A stretch of DNA of 64,000 nucleotides from UBA7803 sp963822255 (GTDB taxonomy: Bacteria; Pseudomonadota; Gammaproteobacteria; Pseudomonadales; Azotimanducaceae), in assembly GCA_963822255.1 (NCBI GenBank), contig CAWGGV010000008.1, positions 1,054,001 to 1,118,000 on the forward strand, read 5' to 3'. The position numbers and the translations under genes are program-made. Numbering within the stretch: position 1 is the first letter of the stretch; every line of letters begins with the position of its first letter. Shown piece after piece: positions 1-9,540 of this stretch. A model generated the notes under the pieces. The model saw nothing but the letters and a program-made list of their open reading frames with translations, did not search any database and was not told the origin of the DNA.

Positions 1-36
1 GGTGGCGATGAACTCCCCCGGCAGATCAGTCCGCAC
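1..36 (-). CDS. glcF: Glycolate oxidase iron-sulfur subunit GlcF, N-terminus only (runs off window)
   Basis: Only the first 12 codons are inside the window. They start from a GTG and read VRTDLPGEFIAT, which resembles GlcF amino termini. A GGAG Shine-Dalgarno lies 7 bases before the GTG. The start overlaps the end of glcE by 11 bases. In the known family GlcF carries two 4Fe-4S clusters and passes electrons from the GlcD/GlcE flavoproteins to the respiratory chain. Identity rests mainly on the conserved glcD-glcE-glcF order, because the cluster motifs are outside the window. Confidence 0.55.
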   Translation of the reverse strand, partial: MRTDLPGEFIAT

Positions 37-1120
37 CCGCGTTCTCCGGCGCTTCGCAGAGTTCGGAGTTCAACACACCGCCTGGATCGAATGCCTGCTT
101 CACCCGTATCGTGTACTTGCGCTCCGCATCGCCGAGATGCCGGCCGGTTCTGATGGCAAAGCTCTGGTCGAAAGGCCGGCCGTGACCGCCTTGCCGCGCC
201 AGCAGCGCGGCCGCTCCCTGGCGCTCATCCGCCGTCGGGCGCCACCATCGCTCGGCGCCGCCGCAGCTCACCAGGCACCGATCGAGCGGCTCGGCGGCCG
301 CCGGCGGCATTGAGCAGCGCCACAGCCCGGGCTCCGCGAAGAAGTCGAGCCGCTGATCGCGCAAGTCTTCCCAGAACCGCGGCTCCGACGACGGTTCACC
401 GCCGAGCTCCGCCGCCGCTTGCCGCACGGCCGGCTCGGCACCCGACAACCGCACGCGGAGCACGCCGTCCAGATAGCAGGTGGCCGTCACCGCGTGGGCG
501 CGCCGTGCCCAGCTCCGACACCGACCGAGCGCGTCGCGCGGGTCGAGGTCGAATACGCGGGTTTGTTCCACCCCCGGCCGCGGCAACACCTTGACGCTCA
601 CCGCCAGCAGCAGCCCCAGACTGCCGAACGCGCCCACCTGCAGCCGTGCGATGTCGTAGCCCGCCACGTTCTTCATCACCTGGCCGCCGAAGCGCAGGCG
701 CTCACCGCGGCCGTTGACCAGCTCCACCCCCAGCACTGCATCCCGCACGCTGCCGCGCCAGGGCCGGCCGGGACCGGCCAGCCCGCAGGCGACGGCGCCG
801 CCGAGGGTGCCGCCACCGCGGAACCGGGGGGCTCGAAGGGCAGATGTTGACCTGCTTCGGCGAGGGTGCGTTCCAGGTCCTTGAGCGGCGTGCCGGCGCG
901 CGCGGTGATCACCAGCTCTTCCGGCCGGTAGTCCAGAACGCCGCTGTGCTCCACCACCGACAGCAGGAGCTCCGCCGCCGGCCGTGCCTTCGCCGTCCGG
1001 CGGCGGTGTCAGAAACGCCTTGCTTCCGGAACCGATGATGGACAGGCGCCCGCCGCGCTCGTATGCGCGACGCACGGCGTTGCACAGGAGCTCACTGCGA
1101 TCGGCGCCGGAGGACATCAT
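26..1120 (-). CDS. glcE: Glycolate oxidase FAD-binding subunit GlcE (two compensating frameshifts)
   Basis: This is the second subunit of membrane-associated glycolate oxidase, which oxidises glycolate to glyoxylate. The C-terminal two thirds read cleanly as GlcE, including the motif QVMKNVAGYD and a C-terminal stretch ending in a GGVLN-type motif. The segment around residues 45-97 is out of frame: the expected sequence (VVEHSGVLDYRPEELVITA) is found in another minus frame between about 990 and 830. The distal shift falls in a run of six G at 826-831, so homopolymer miscounting is likely. If the shifts are real, the PCMH-type FAD domain would be scrambled. It lies 15 bases downstream of glcD and overlaps the glcF start. 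Confidence 0.85.
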   Translation of the reverse strand: MMSSGADRSELLCNAVRRAYERGGRLSIIGSGSKAFLTPPPDGEGTAGGGAPAVGGGAQRRSGLPAGRAGDHRARRHAAQGPGTHPRRSRSTSALRAPRFRGGGTLGGAVACGLAGPGRPWRGSVRDAVLGVELVNGRGERLRFGGQVMKNVAGYDIARLQVGAFGSLGLLLAVSVKVLPRPGVEQTRVFDLDPRDALGRCRSWARRAHAVTATCYLDGVLRVRLSGAEPAVRQAAAELGGEPSSEPRFWEDLRDQRLDFFAEPGLWRCSMPPAAAEPLDRCLVSCGGAERWWRPTADERQGAAALLARQGGHGRPFDQSFAIRTGRHLGDAERKYTIRVKQAFDPGGVLNSELCEAPENAGAD

Positions 1121-1135
1121 TTGTGAGACACCACA

Positions 1136-2617
1136 CTAGAACCGGGGCAGATTGGGGAACGGCAGGCGGCCGCCATGCACGTGCATGCCGCCCACCTCCG
1201 CACACCGGGTCAGAGTCGGCACCGCTTTGCCCGGGTTCATGAGCCCGTCAGGATCGAAGGCCGCTTTCAGCCGGTGCATCTGCTCGAGCGCTGGGCCGTC
1301 GAACTGCGAGCACATCTGATCGAGCTTCTCTACGCCGACCCCGTGCTCGCCGGTGACGGTGCCGCCGGCGGCGATGCAGATCTCGAGGATGCGGCCGCCC
1401 ATAGCCTCGGCCCGCTCGAGCTGTCCGGGTGCGTTGGCGTCGTAGAGGATCAGCGGATGCAGGTTACCGTCGCCGGCATGAAACACGTTCGCGACGGCGA
1501 GCCCGAACTCTTCCGACAAGCGGCGGATGCGCAGCAGCACGTCCGCCAGTCGCGAGCGGGGAATGGTGCCGTCCATGCAGTAGTAATCGGGCGAGATGCG
1601 ACCCACCGCCGGAAAGGCGGCCTTGCGGCCCAGCCACAACCGCGCCTGTTCCTCCGCGGTGGCCGCCACCCGCACGTCGAACGCCTGATGAGCATCGAAG
1701 ATCCGCCGCACCCTGGCAAGGTCGGCTTCCACCTCCGCCGCCACGCCGTCGAGCTCGCACAGCAGGATCGCGGCGGCATCGGCCGGATAACCGGCATGCA
1801 CGAAATCCTCGGCGGCGCGGATCGCCAGCGCGTCCATCATCTCGAGCCCGGCCGGGATCAAGCCGTCGGCGATCACCGCAGCCACGGCATCGGCGGCGGG
1901 CTCCAGCGCGGGAAACGCCGCGAGCACTACCCGCCGCTCGGGCGGCGTGGGCAGGAGCTTCACGGTCACTTCGGTCACCACCCCCAGCATGCCTTCACTG
2001 CCCATGGTGATCGCCAGCAGATCGAATCCCGGAGAATCCAAGGTTTTGCCGCCCAAGGTCAGCACGTCGCCGGCCAGGGTGGCCAGCCGTACGCCCAGCA
2101 CATTGTGCACGGTCAGCCCGTACTTCAGGCAATGCACGCCGCCGGAGTTCTCCGCCACGTTGCCACCGATGCTGCAGGCGATCTGCGAGGACGGATCCGG
2201 CGCGTAGTACAGGCCGTGGCGCGCGACCGCTTCGCTGATCGCGAGGTTGCGCACGCCCGGCTGCACCCGGGCCAGGCAATTGTCGAGATCCACCTCGAGG
2301 ATGCGCGAGAGCTTCGACAGCCCCAGCACCACGCCGTCCGCCAGCGGCCGCGCCCCGCCCGACAGGCCGGTGCCGGCGCCCCGCGGCACCACCGGCACCC
2401 GATGCTCACGGCAGATGGACAGCACCTCGAGCACCTGTGACTCGTCCTCCGGCAGCACCACCAGCCACGGCACCTCGCGGATGGCGGTGAGACCGTCGGT
2501 CTCGAAGACTTTGCGGGCACGAGGGTCGGAAATGACCGAGGCAGCGGGCAGCGCCGCGCGAAGCAACGATTCCACTTCGCCGCGGCGGACCCCAACTGTG
2601 GCATCAATCTCCGTCAT
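1136..2617 (-). CDS. glcD: Glycolate oxidase subunit GlcD (FAD-linked)
   Basis: This is a 493-residue FAD-linked oxidase of the GlcD/D-lactate dehydrogenase family. The N-terminal PCMH FAD-binding fold shows PRGAGTGLSGG near residue 78 and IACSIGGNVAENSGG near residue 147. The C-terminal cap has the family motifs HAGDGNLHP and GEHGVG. Length and frame are intact. It is the first gene of glcD-glcE-glcF and supplies the catalytic flavin for glycolate to glyoxylate oxidation. A D-lactate dehydrogenase reading is possible from this subunit alone, but the three-gene order favours glycolate oxidase. Confidence 0.93.
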   Translation of the reverse strand: MTEIDATVGVRRGEVESLLRAALPAASVISDPRARKVFETDGLTAIREVPWLVVLPEDESQVLEVLSICREHRVPVVPRGAGTGLSGGARPLADGVVLGLSKLSRILEVDLDNCLARVQPGVRNLAISEAVARHGLYYAPDPSSQIACSIGGNVAENSGGVHCLKYGLTVHNVLGVRLATLAGDVLTLGGKTLDSPGFDLLAITMGSEGMLGVVTEVTVKLLPTPPERRVVLAAFPALEPAADAVAAVIADGLIPAGLEMMDALAIRAAEDFVHAGYPADAAAILLCELDGVAAEVEADLARVRRIFDAHQAFDVRVAATAEEQARLWLGRKAAFPAVGRISPDYYCMDGTIPRSRLADVLLRIRRLSEEFGLAVANVFHAGDGNLHPLILYDANAPGQLERAEAMGGRILEICIAAGGTVTGEHGVGVEKLDQMCSQFDGPALEQMHRLKAAFDPDGLMNPGKAVPTLTRCAEVGGMHVHGGRLPFPNLPRF

Positions 2618-2640
2618 GAGCCGGAGATTATCGCACGACC

Positions 2641-2668
2641 GCAGGAGCGATCCCCGATCGCGGCTGCC
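2641..2668. repeat. REP-like palindrome, copy 1
   Basis: GCGATC, a 3-base loop and GATCGC form a perfect 6-bp hairpin (2647-2661), flanked by the GCAGGAGC and CGGCTGCC arms typical of Pseudomonas-type REP sequences. It sits in the short gap between the glcD start and the end of the outer-membrane protein gene. Related, more GC-rich copies occur at 20665 and 26447 in the opposite orientation. Confidence 0.6.
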
Positions 2669-3426
2669 TAAAAGTGGAAATTAAACGCCGCGTACGGCCC
2701 GCTGATATCGATCTTCGCGCTGTCGATATCGTCGAGGCCGTCGAGCTCCAGGCTGATCGTCCGCCAGCCGAGCTCGGCGCCGAGACCCAGCGGCGATTCC
2801 CAGCCGATCTCGGCGTTGGCGTCCAGGAACTGCTGGTTGTCGTAGGCGACACCCATGGCTTCGCCGCCCACCCAGAAACCGCTGAACGGCAGATCGGCGC
2901 GGGCGCGCGTGTACAGCATGGGCAGCACGCCCTTGAACCTGGCGCGGCCGGCACCAGCTGTCTCGGACGCCACTTCCATGCGCCCGTCCACCACCCGGGC
3001 GGCCAATCCCAGGTCCAGGGACAGCACGTTGTCCAGCACCTCGTAGTACGCCACCGCGTCGGTCATCTTGATGTCGAGGCTCGACGCCACGGTGTCGCCG
3101 ACCGTGAACTGCTGGCCGGCGAACGTCACGGTGCGGCCGAGGGCGTTGCTCCCGTCGGTGGACAAGTCAACGTAGCTGACCCGCAGATTCGGCAACACCG
3201 GCACGCCGTGCTCCAGCGCCAGATAGAAGACGTTGTTGTGCTGATCCTTCAGATCGAGATCCCGCTCCAGGTTCACGTCGTTGGCGCCGGAGGCGGCATC
3301 GCCAGAATAAGCCTGTTGCCAGACGCCGGCGCCCGCATAGACGCCGAACAGGGTGTCGGCGTTCGCCGGGCCGGCGATGGCCAGTGCGGCCAGCAGGCCG
3401 GCGGCGGCGGTCAGTTGTCTTGTCAT
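2668..3426 (-). CDS. TIGR04219-type outer-membrane beta-barrel protein
   Basis: This 252-residue protein has a clear Sec signal peptide (MTRQLTAAAGLLAALAIAGPANA, cleaved after ANA, shown here to residue 23 as MTRQ...PANA). The mature part has alternating hydrophobic strands and a terminal aromatic (ending NFHF), as expected for BamA-dependent outer-membrane barrels. The overall pattern (FGVYAGAGVWQ near the mature N-terminus, LEHGVPVLPN) matches the TIGR04219 family of gammaproteobacterial barrels of unknown function. It appears to be a single-gene unit upstream of glcD on the same strand. No enzymatic residues are recognisable. Confidence 0.8.
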   Translation of the reverse strand: MTRQLTAAAGLLAALAIAGPANADTLFGVYAGAGVWQQAYSGDAASGANDVNLERDLDLKDQHNNVFYLALEHGVPVLPNLRVSYVDLSTDGSNALGRTVTFAGQQFTVGDTVASSLDIKMTDAVAYYEVLDNVLSLDLGLAARVVDGRMEVASETAGAGRARFKGVLPMLYTRARADLPFSGFWVGGEAMGVAYDNQQFLDANAEIGWESPLGLGAELGWRTISLELDGLDDIDSAKIDISGPYAAFNFHF

Positions 3427-3542
3427 GGTCCGATCCCCAGCTGAATCAGCAGGCGAGTATAGGTTCGGGTCCGGGGGTGCACTGCGACAGCGTTCCCAAT
3501 GGGCTACAGTAGCGCCTCATCCCTTCGGCACGAGGAGACACG

Positions 3543-4024
3543 GTGAGCGAGGCAACGCCGGAACAGAGCCTGGCAAGGCTCAACTTCGTCTTCCGCAGCC
3601 GATGAAGACAGGCAACTTGCCGTTCAGCCTGGTTCGCGTGGACGGTGACCGCGCGTTCCTCTCGGGCCACCTGCCCCTGGCGGACGACGGCTCCATCGCC
3701 GGCCCCATGGGCAAGGTCGGCGCAGAGCTCACGGCCGAACAGGGCCGTGAGGCCGCCCGGCGCGTCGCGCTCGGCATGCTGGCGAGCCTGCGCCAGGCCC
3801 TCGGCGACCTCGACCGGGTCTCGGCGTGGCTGAGACTTTTCGCCATGGTCAACGCCGCACCCGGGTTCACCGCCCTGCCTGGGGTGATCAACGGCGCATC
3901 GGAGCTGATCCTCGACGTCTTCGGCGCCGAGCGCGGCGCCCACGCCCGCTCGGCCGTCGGCATGGCGGAGCTGCCGCTGGGCGCTCCCGTGGAAATCGAA
4001 GCGGAGGTCCGGATCCGCCCATGA
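3543..4024 (+). CDS. RidA/YjgF family protein (one frameshift)
   Basis: This is a RidA-like (YjgF/UK114) protein of about 160 residues. The family hydrolyses reactive enamine/imine intermediates or acts in related deaminase steps. The start GTG at 3543 follows a GAGGAG Shine-Dalgarno. The N-terminus VSEATPEQSLARLNFV runs out of frame near 3590 and must continue as LPQPMKTGNLPFS in the next frame, which a single missing base explains. The body has RAFLSGHLPL and the C-terminal VEIEAEVRI typical of the longer RidA subgroup. The stop overlaps the dihydroorotase start (ATGA), so the two are translationally coupled. Confidence 0.8.
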
Positions 4025-5345
4025 CCAGCACCCTGATCACGAACGCCCGCATCGTCAACGAAGCCACCGTCACCGAGGGTGACCTGCTCATCGTCAACGG
4101 CCGCATCGCCGGCATCGGCGTTCCTGCGCCGGCCGGCGCGGAAATCGTGGACGCCGCCGGCGCGTGGCTGCTGCCAGGCATGATCGACGACCAGGTGCAC
4201 TTCCGCGAGCCGGGGTTCGAGCACAAGGCCACCATCGCCACGGAATCCCGCGCGGCCGCTGGCCGGCGGCATCACCAGCTACATGGAGATGCCGAACTGC
4301 ATCCCGCAGACGATCACCCACGAGGCGCTGCGTGACAAGCACACGCGCGCCGCGGAACGCTCCGAGGCAAACTACGCCTTCTACTTCGGCGCCACCAACG
4401 ACAACCTGGAAGCCATCAAGACGGTCGACCCGCGGCTCGCCTGCGGCATCAAGGTATTCATGGGCGCGAGCACCGGCAACATGCTGGTCAACGATCCGAA
4501 GACCCTGGAAGGCATCTTCGCCGGCAGCCCGCTGGTGATCGCCACCCACTGCGAGGATACGCCGACCATCCAGGCCAACGAGGCCGCGGCGCGCGAGCGC
4601 TACGGCGACGACATCCCGTTCACCGAGCATCCGCGCATCCGCTCCGCGGAAGCCTGCTGGAAGTCTTCGTCGCTGGCGGTGGGCCTGGCCAGGCGCCACG
4701 GCTCGCGGCTGCACGTCCTGCACCTCACCACCGCCCGCGAGATGGAGCTGTTCGAGCCCGGCCCAATCGCCGGCAAGCGCATCACCGGCGAGGTGTGCGT
4801 GCATCACCTGTTCTTCGACGAGAGCTGGTACCCGACGAAAGGCGCGTCTGATCAAGTGCAACCCCGCCATCAAATCCGCCGCCGACCGGGACGCTCTGCG
4901 CCGCGCCGTCAACGAAGGCCGCATCGACGTCATCGCCACCGATCACGCACCGCACACGCTGGAAGAGAAAGGCCAGCCCTACCTGCAGGCGCCGGCCGGG
5001 CTGCCGCTGGTGCAGCACGCGCTGCTGTCACTGTTCGAGCTGGTCCGCCAGGGCGTGCTGAGCGTGGAGACGGTGGTGGAGAAGACGGCGCACGCGCCGG
5101 CAACGCGTTTCTCGGTGAAAGAGCGCGGCTTCATCCGCGAGGGCTACCACGCCGACCTGGTGCTGATCGACGATCACGCGGACGGTGCACCGGAGAAGGT
5201 CCTGTCCAAGTGCGGGTGGAGCCCGTTCGAGGGCATCGATCTGCAGGCCCGGGTGCGCGCGACGTGGGTGAACGGACACCTCCGATACCGGGACGGAGGG
5301 ATCCTCGGCGGCCCGAAAGGCGTGGCGCTGGAATTCGATCGGTGA
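4021..5345 (+). CDS. pyrC: Dihydroorotase-family amidohydrolase (two frameshifts)
   Basis: This cyclic amidohydrolase of about 440 residues is closest to class I dihydroorotases, which form dihydroorotate in pyrimidine synthesis. Visible landmarks are PGMIDDQVHFREPG (metal site), MPNCIPQTI, GIKVFMGASTGNM (the carboxylated metal-bridging Lys), ATHCED, LHVLHLTTARE and TDHAPH. The first His of the usual HxH pair is Gln, a variant I associate with Bacteroidetes-type enzymes. Frame changes near 4257 and 4846 restore a continuous protein, each consistent with one inserted base. It overlaps RidA upstream and the PEP enzyme downstream by 4 bases. Hydantoinase or allantoinase activity is the main alternative. 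Confidence 0.8.
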
Positions 5346-7847
5346 ACCCCGCGCCCGCAGTGCGGGCGCTCGACGCGCCCGGCGCGTCCATCGATCAGGT
5401 CGGCGGGAAGGCTCTGGGGCTCGCTGTGCTCGTTGCGTCGGGTCTGCCGGTACCGCCGGGCTTCGTCGTCACTACCGACGCCTACCTTGCCTTCGTGCGC
5501 GCCAACGGAGCGGACGCCTTCGAGACCGCACCGATGTCTGCGCTTCTGCAGACCGAGATTGCCGCTGCCTACACCGCCCTCGGCGGGGGTCCGGTGGCGG
5601 TACGCTCGTCCGCGACCGCGGAGGATCTGCCGGACCTGTCGTTCGCCGGTGTTCAGGACACCTTCCTGAACGTGCACGGCGAGGCAGCGTTGATGGACGC
5701 CGTCCGCGGCTGCTGGGCGTCTTTGCACTCCGAACGCGCCATTGCCTATCGAGCGAAAATGAACGTCGACTCCAGCGCCGTCGCCATGGCCGTGGTGGTG
5801 CAGTCGATGGTGAACGCCGACGCCTCGGGCGTGCTGTTCACCGCCAATCCGGCGACGGGTGATCGTGACGAGGTGGTGATCAACGCAGGCTTCGGTCTCG
5901 GCGAGGGAGTGGTCGGCGGCCACGTGACACCGGACACCGTGGTGTTGAATCGTGCCGATCTGGCGGTCAAGTCCACCATCATCGGACCGAAGCTGAAGAT
6001 GGTCGTCTGCGCGCCGGAACAGGGCACCGAACTGGTTGCCGTCCCGGACGCCATGCGCGGCAATGCCGCCTTGCCCGCCGACTCGTTGCGCGAGATCGCC
6101 ACACTCGGCCTGCAGGCAGAGAAGCTGCTGGGCGGCCAGCCCCAGGACGTCGAATGGGCCGTGGCCGGCGACCGCTGCTGGCTGCTGCAGTCCAGGCCCA
6201 TCACCCGCCTGCCGACACCCGCACCCACCGTTTCCTGGGAGCCTCCAGAGCCCGGCTCGAAGCTCATGAGGCGTCAGGTGGTCGAGAACATGCCGGAGCC
6301 GTTGTCACCGCTGTTCGAGACGCTGTATCTCGAAGAAGGCCTCGACCTGGGCATGGACTACCTGGCCAGGGGGATGAAGCTGCCGCTCGAGTTCGGAGAC
6401 TTCATCACTCGCCCCATATTCGTCACGGTCAATGGCTACGGCTATTGCCGCTGGGACTTTCGGCTCTCCTGGAGGACGCTCTTCTCGACGGTGCCCAAAG
6501 TCTTCTACTGGTACGCCACGTCCTTGCCGAAGCTGCTCAGAGAGCTCGTCCTGGGTTGGCGGGAGGAGCTCGCGCAGTATCTGGCGACGATCGATCTCTG
6601 GAAGTCCGCGGACGCCAGCCATGCCACGGACGCGGAGCTGCTGTCCGGCATTCGCGAGCTCGCATTCGCCGACGCGCGGTACTGGTATCACATCACCATG
6701 GTGGTCGGCGCAGCCAAGATCACGGAGTGGCTGCTCGACAAGCTGGTGTCGTCCCGGCTCGTCCCGGGCAAGCTGACCGCTGTGCTGTTCCTGCGCGGGT
6801 TCCCCTCCAGAACCCTGGAGGCACAACGCGGCCTGGCCCTCATTGCCCGCGACATCGCCGAAGATCCGGAGCTTCGCGACCTGACCTTCGCGTCGCCGCC
6901 CGATCGGGTGATGCAGCGCCTCGCCGCCCATCTGGCGACCTACGGGCACCAGGTTTACAACCTCGACTTCGTTGCCCCAACCCAGGAAGAGGATCCGATT
7001 CCGGTTCTGCTGAGCCTGCAGGCGCTGATCGCCGATCCCGAGGCACGGGAATCCTGGGAGTCCCGAACGTCGGCCATGGCCCGGCAACGCGAATCTCTGG
7101 AACGGAGCACCCGGGCGTCCCTCGGTCCGTTGCGCCGCCGGATGTTCGACAAGCTGCTCGCGGCGGCGCAGAAGTACGGTTCCTGCCGGGAAGAAGCACT
7201 GTTCCACATGGGTGCCGCCTGGCCGACACTGCGGCGCCTGGCTCTCGAGCTCGGGCAACGTCTGACCAGCACTGGCGTTCTCGCTGAGCCGGACGACGTG
7301 TTCTACCTGACTCCGGCCGAGCTCGCGAAGCTCACCGGCGACGGGCCGAACGCGTCATTTGCGGCGCTCGCGCGGCAACGCCGCGATCTGCGGGAGGCCC
7401 GGAAGAGACTGCATCCGCCCGGGCGCGTGCCGCCGGAGCTGCGCTTCAAGCTCGGTCCCCTCGATTTCACCCGCTTCATCGAGGTCTGGGAGACGCAGAA
7501 AAAAAAACGCCGATGACGCGCGCACGCTCCGCGGGTTCGCCGTCAGCCCCGGCAACGTGACAGCGCCTGCCAGTGTCGTTCGCTCACCGGCCGAGTTCTC
7601 CGCCATGCAGCCGCACACCATCCTGGTCTGTCCCGCCACCACGCCGGCGTGGACGCCGCTGATCGCACAGGCTTGCGGTCTCGTCACCGACATCGGCGCC
7701 GTCCTCGCCCACGGGTCGATCGTTGCCAGGGAGTTCGGAATCCCCGCGGTGCTGGGAACCGGCAACGCCACCCGACGGATCGAGAGCGGTCAACGGATCA
7801 CCGTGGACGGCGATTCGGGCACCGTGACCCTGGTTCCGTCGCCCTGA
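5342..7847 (+). CDS. PEP-utilising enzyme: ATP-grasp domain plus swivelling His domain (A9 frameshift)
   Basis: This protein of about 835 residues has the layout of rifampin phosphotransferase and PEP synthase relatives. Residues 1-285 form the PEP/pyruvate-binding ATP-grasp domain (VRSSATAEDLPDLSFAGVQD, DVEWA, LLQSRPI). A divergent middle region of about 430 residues follows. The C-terminal swivelling domain contains the phosphohistidine motif LAHGSIVAREFGIPAV, with His near residue 789. The reading frame breaks at a run of nine A (7499-7507); eight A would join the frames. Without the join the product ends at KKKRR and loses the catalytic His. The GTG start overlaps the dihydroorotase stop. 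The substrate is unknown; the middle domain lacks a match I can name. Confidence 0.75.
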
Positions 7848-7910
7848 CGCTCACCTCAGCATGGAGTTTCACCATCCACCAGGTGACCCACCCTGCATCG
7901 CCTCGGTACT

Positions 7911-8731
7911 TCAGCTCCCGGTCGACGTGTAGTGGCGTATGCCCAGGTTCCAGAACGCCAGCGCCGCGGCCAGAAACGCGAACCCCGCCACGGGCGCCAT
8001 CGCCTGAAAAGGCCGGCTGGTTCCCAGCGGATCCTCGATCCCGAAGATGGCCACCGACGGAAAGTAGATGACGCAGCCCAGCGGCACGATGTAGGTGAAG
8101 AACCGGCGGAACCAGGGGCGGTAGATGGCCAGGGGATACTGCGCCGTCTCGGTGCCGCCGTAGGTGAGGGTGTTCATGATCTCGAGCGACTCGGTGGCCC
8201 AGAACGACAGCGCCGCCTGGGCGATGAACAGCGCGTAGAAGAATGCGACGGCGCCGACGAACGCGAACAGCAGCACCCCCACCTTCCACGCCTGCCAGTC
8301 GATGGGCAACGCCCAGATCGCCCACCCAAGCACCGCCGCGCCCTGCAGGAAACGCCCGATCCGCTGGATCTGCAGCTCGTGGCCGGCGAGTTGCAGCACC
8401 GTGCTGCGCGGACGCAGCAGCACCCGATCGAACGCGCCGGTCTTGACGAAGTCGCGGCCGAAGATGTCGAAGCCGCGAGCCGGCCGCTTCCGCAACCGCG
8501 AACGACGGCGTTCACCAGCCCGTAGAGGAAGCCCACCTGCTCCAGCCGCCAACCGCCGCCCAGCATGCCGAAACGATCGAACAGCGCCCAGATGCCGAGC
8601 ACCTCCACGCCGGAGGTGACGAGGTTGCCGAATGCCATCAGCAGGAACGACCAGCGGTACTGAAGCTGCGCGCGGACGGACTGGGAGACCAGCCGCAGGT
8701 AAAGGCGACCGGCGCCGAGGGTATCAGCCAC
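7911..8731 (-). CDS. ABC-2 type permease, second subunit (one frameshift)
   Basis: This is an integral membrane protein of about 270 residues with six predicted hydrophobic segments, resembling the COG3694/ABC2_membrane_6 permeases that pair with COG4587 permeases and COG4586 ATPases. The GTG start at 8731 overlaps the stop of the preceding permease. The N-terminal part (VADTLGAGRLYLRL, then a TM segment) and the C-terminal part (GFDIFGRDFVKTGAFDRVLLRP onward) lie in different minus frames, joined near 8505. The FDRVLLRP motif resembles the coupling-helix region of its paralogue (YELLRPLN). Substrate unknown; such exporters often act on lipids or peptides. Confidence 0.75.
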
Positions 8732-9540
8732 CCTGCACCACCAGACGCCGGCCGGCCCGGGCCAGGAGCCAGCGTCCGAACCAGACGACGAGCACGCTCC
8801 AGCCGATCTGCTGGAGGATGTCGATCCAGGCGTGGGCGGGAGGAATGTGCCCGCTGTAGATCCGGAACGGCACATCGGCGAGTCCGCGGAACGGCTGCCA
8901 GAAGAGAAACGGCTGCAGCCAGTCCGGGAACAGCGGAAGCGGCACCACCAGTCCCGCCAGGAGCGGCACTACCCCTGGCATGAGCCGGTTCACGCCCTCT
9001 CCCGACAGCGTCCACATCAGCGATATGTGCAATACCATGGTGATGGCGGCGCTCAGCACCAGGGTGATGAGCACCGAAATACCGAACAGCGCGCCGGCCG
9101 CGCCGCTCGCCGGCAGCGGCAGCGCCCACGCGCCGAGCCCCACGAGCGGCAGACCGAGATAGGCGACCAGCAGCATGGGAACCATCCGCAGCAGCGTCGG
9201 GCGCGGCCCGGAATGCCAGGGTCCGCGCGAACCAGTAGCCGTACAGGTTGAGCGGCCGCAGCAGCTCGTACGCCACCGAGCCACTGCGGACGTGCTCGGC
9301 GATCTCCGGGTCGACGTTCCAGGGCAACAGCGCGAGCAGCGCCTGACCGAGCCAGACGTACACCAGCACCTGCGAGAACGACATGGGCTGCGGCGTCGAC
9401 ACCGACTCGTAGAACGCCACGAACACCATGACCTTGATCGCGCCCCAGAAGAGCTGAGTAGCGAAGCCGGCGAAGGCCGCGGCCCGGTACTGCAGCAGCA
9501 TCTGGAACCGGGTGGCGACGATGGTGAGGTACGGTCTCAC
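8724..9540 (-). CDS. ABC-2 type permease, first subunit (one frameshift)
   Basis: This is a COG4587-like permease of about 270 residues. The GTG start at 9540 overlaps the ATPase stop (GTGA). The first half (VRPYLTIVATRFQMLLQYRAA, then HVRSGSVAYELLRPLN) and the second half (TLLRMVPMLLVAYLGLPLVG to VVQGG) are in different frames, joined near 9200. It forms the transmembrane channel of an exporter together with the next permease and the ATPase in a tight three-gene operon. Confidence 0.77.
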
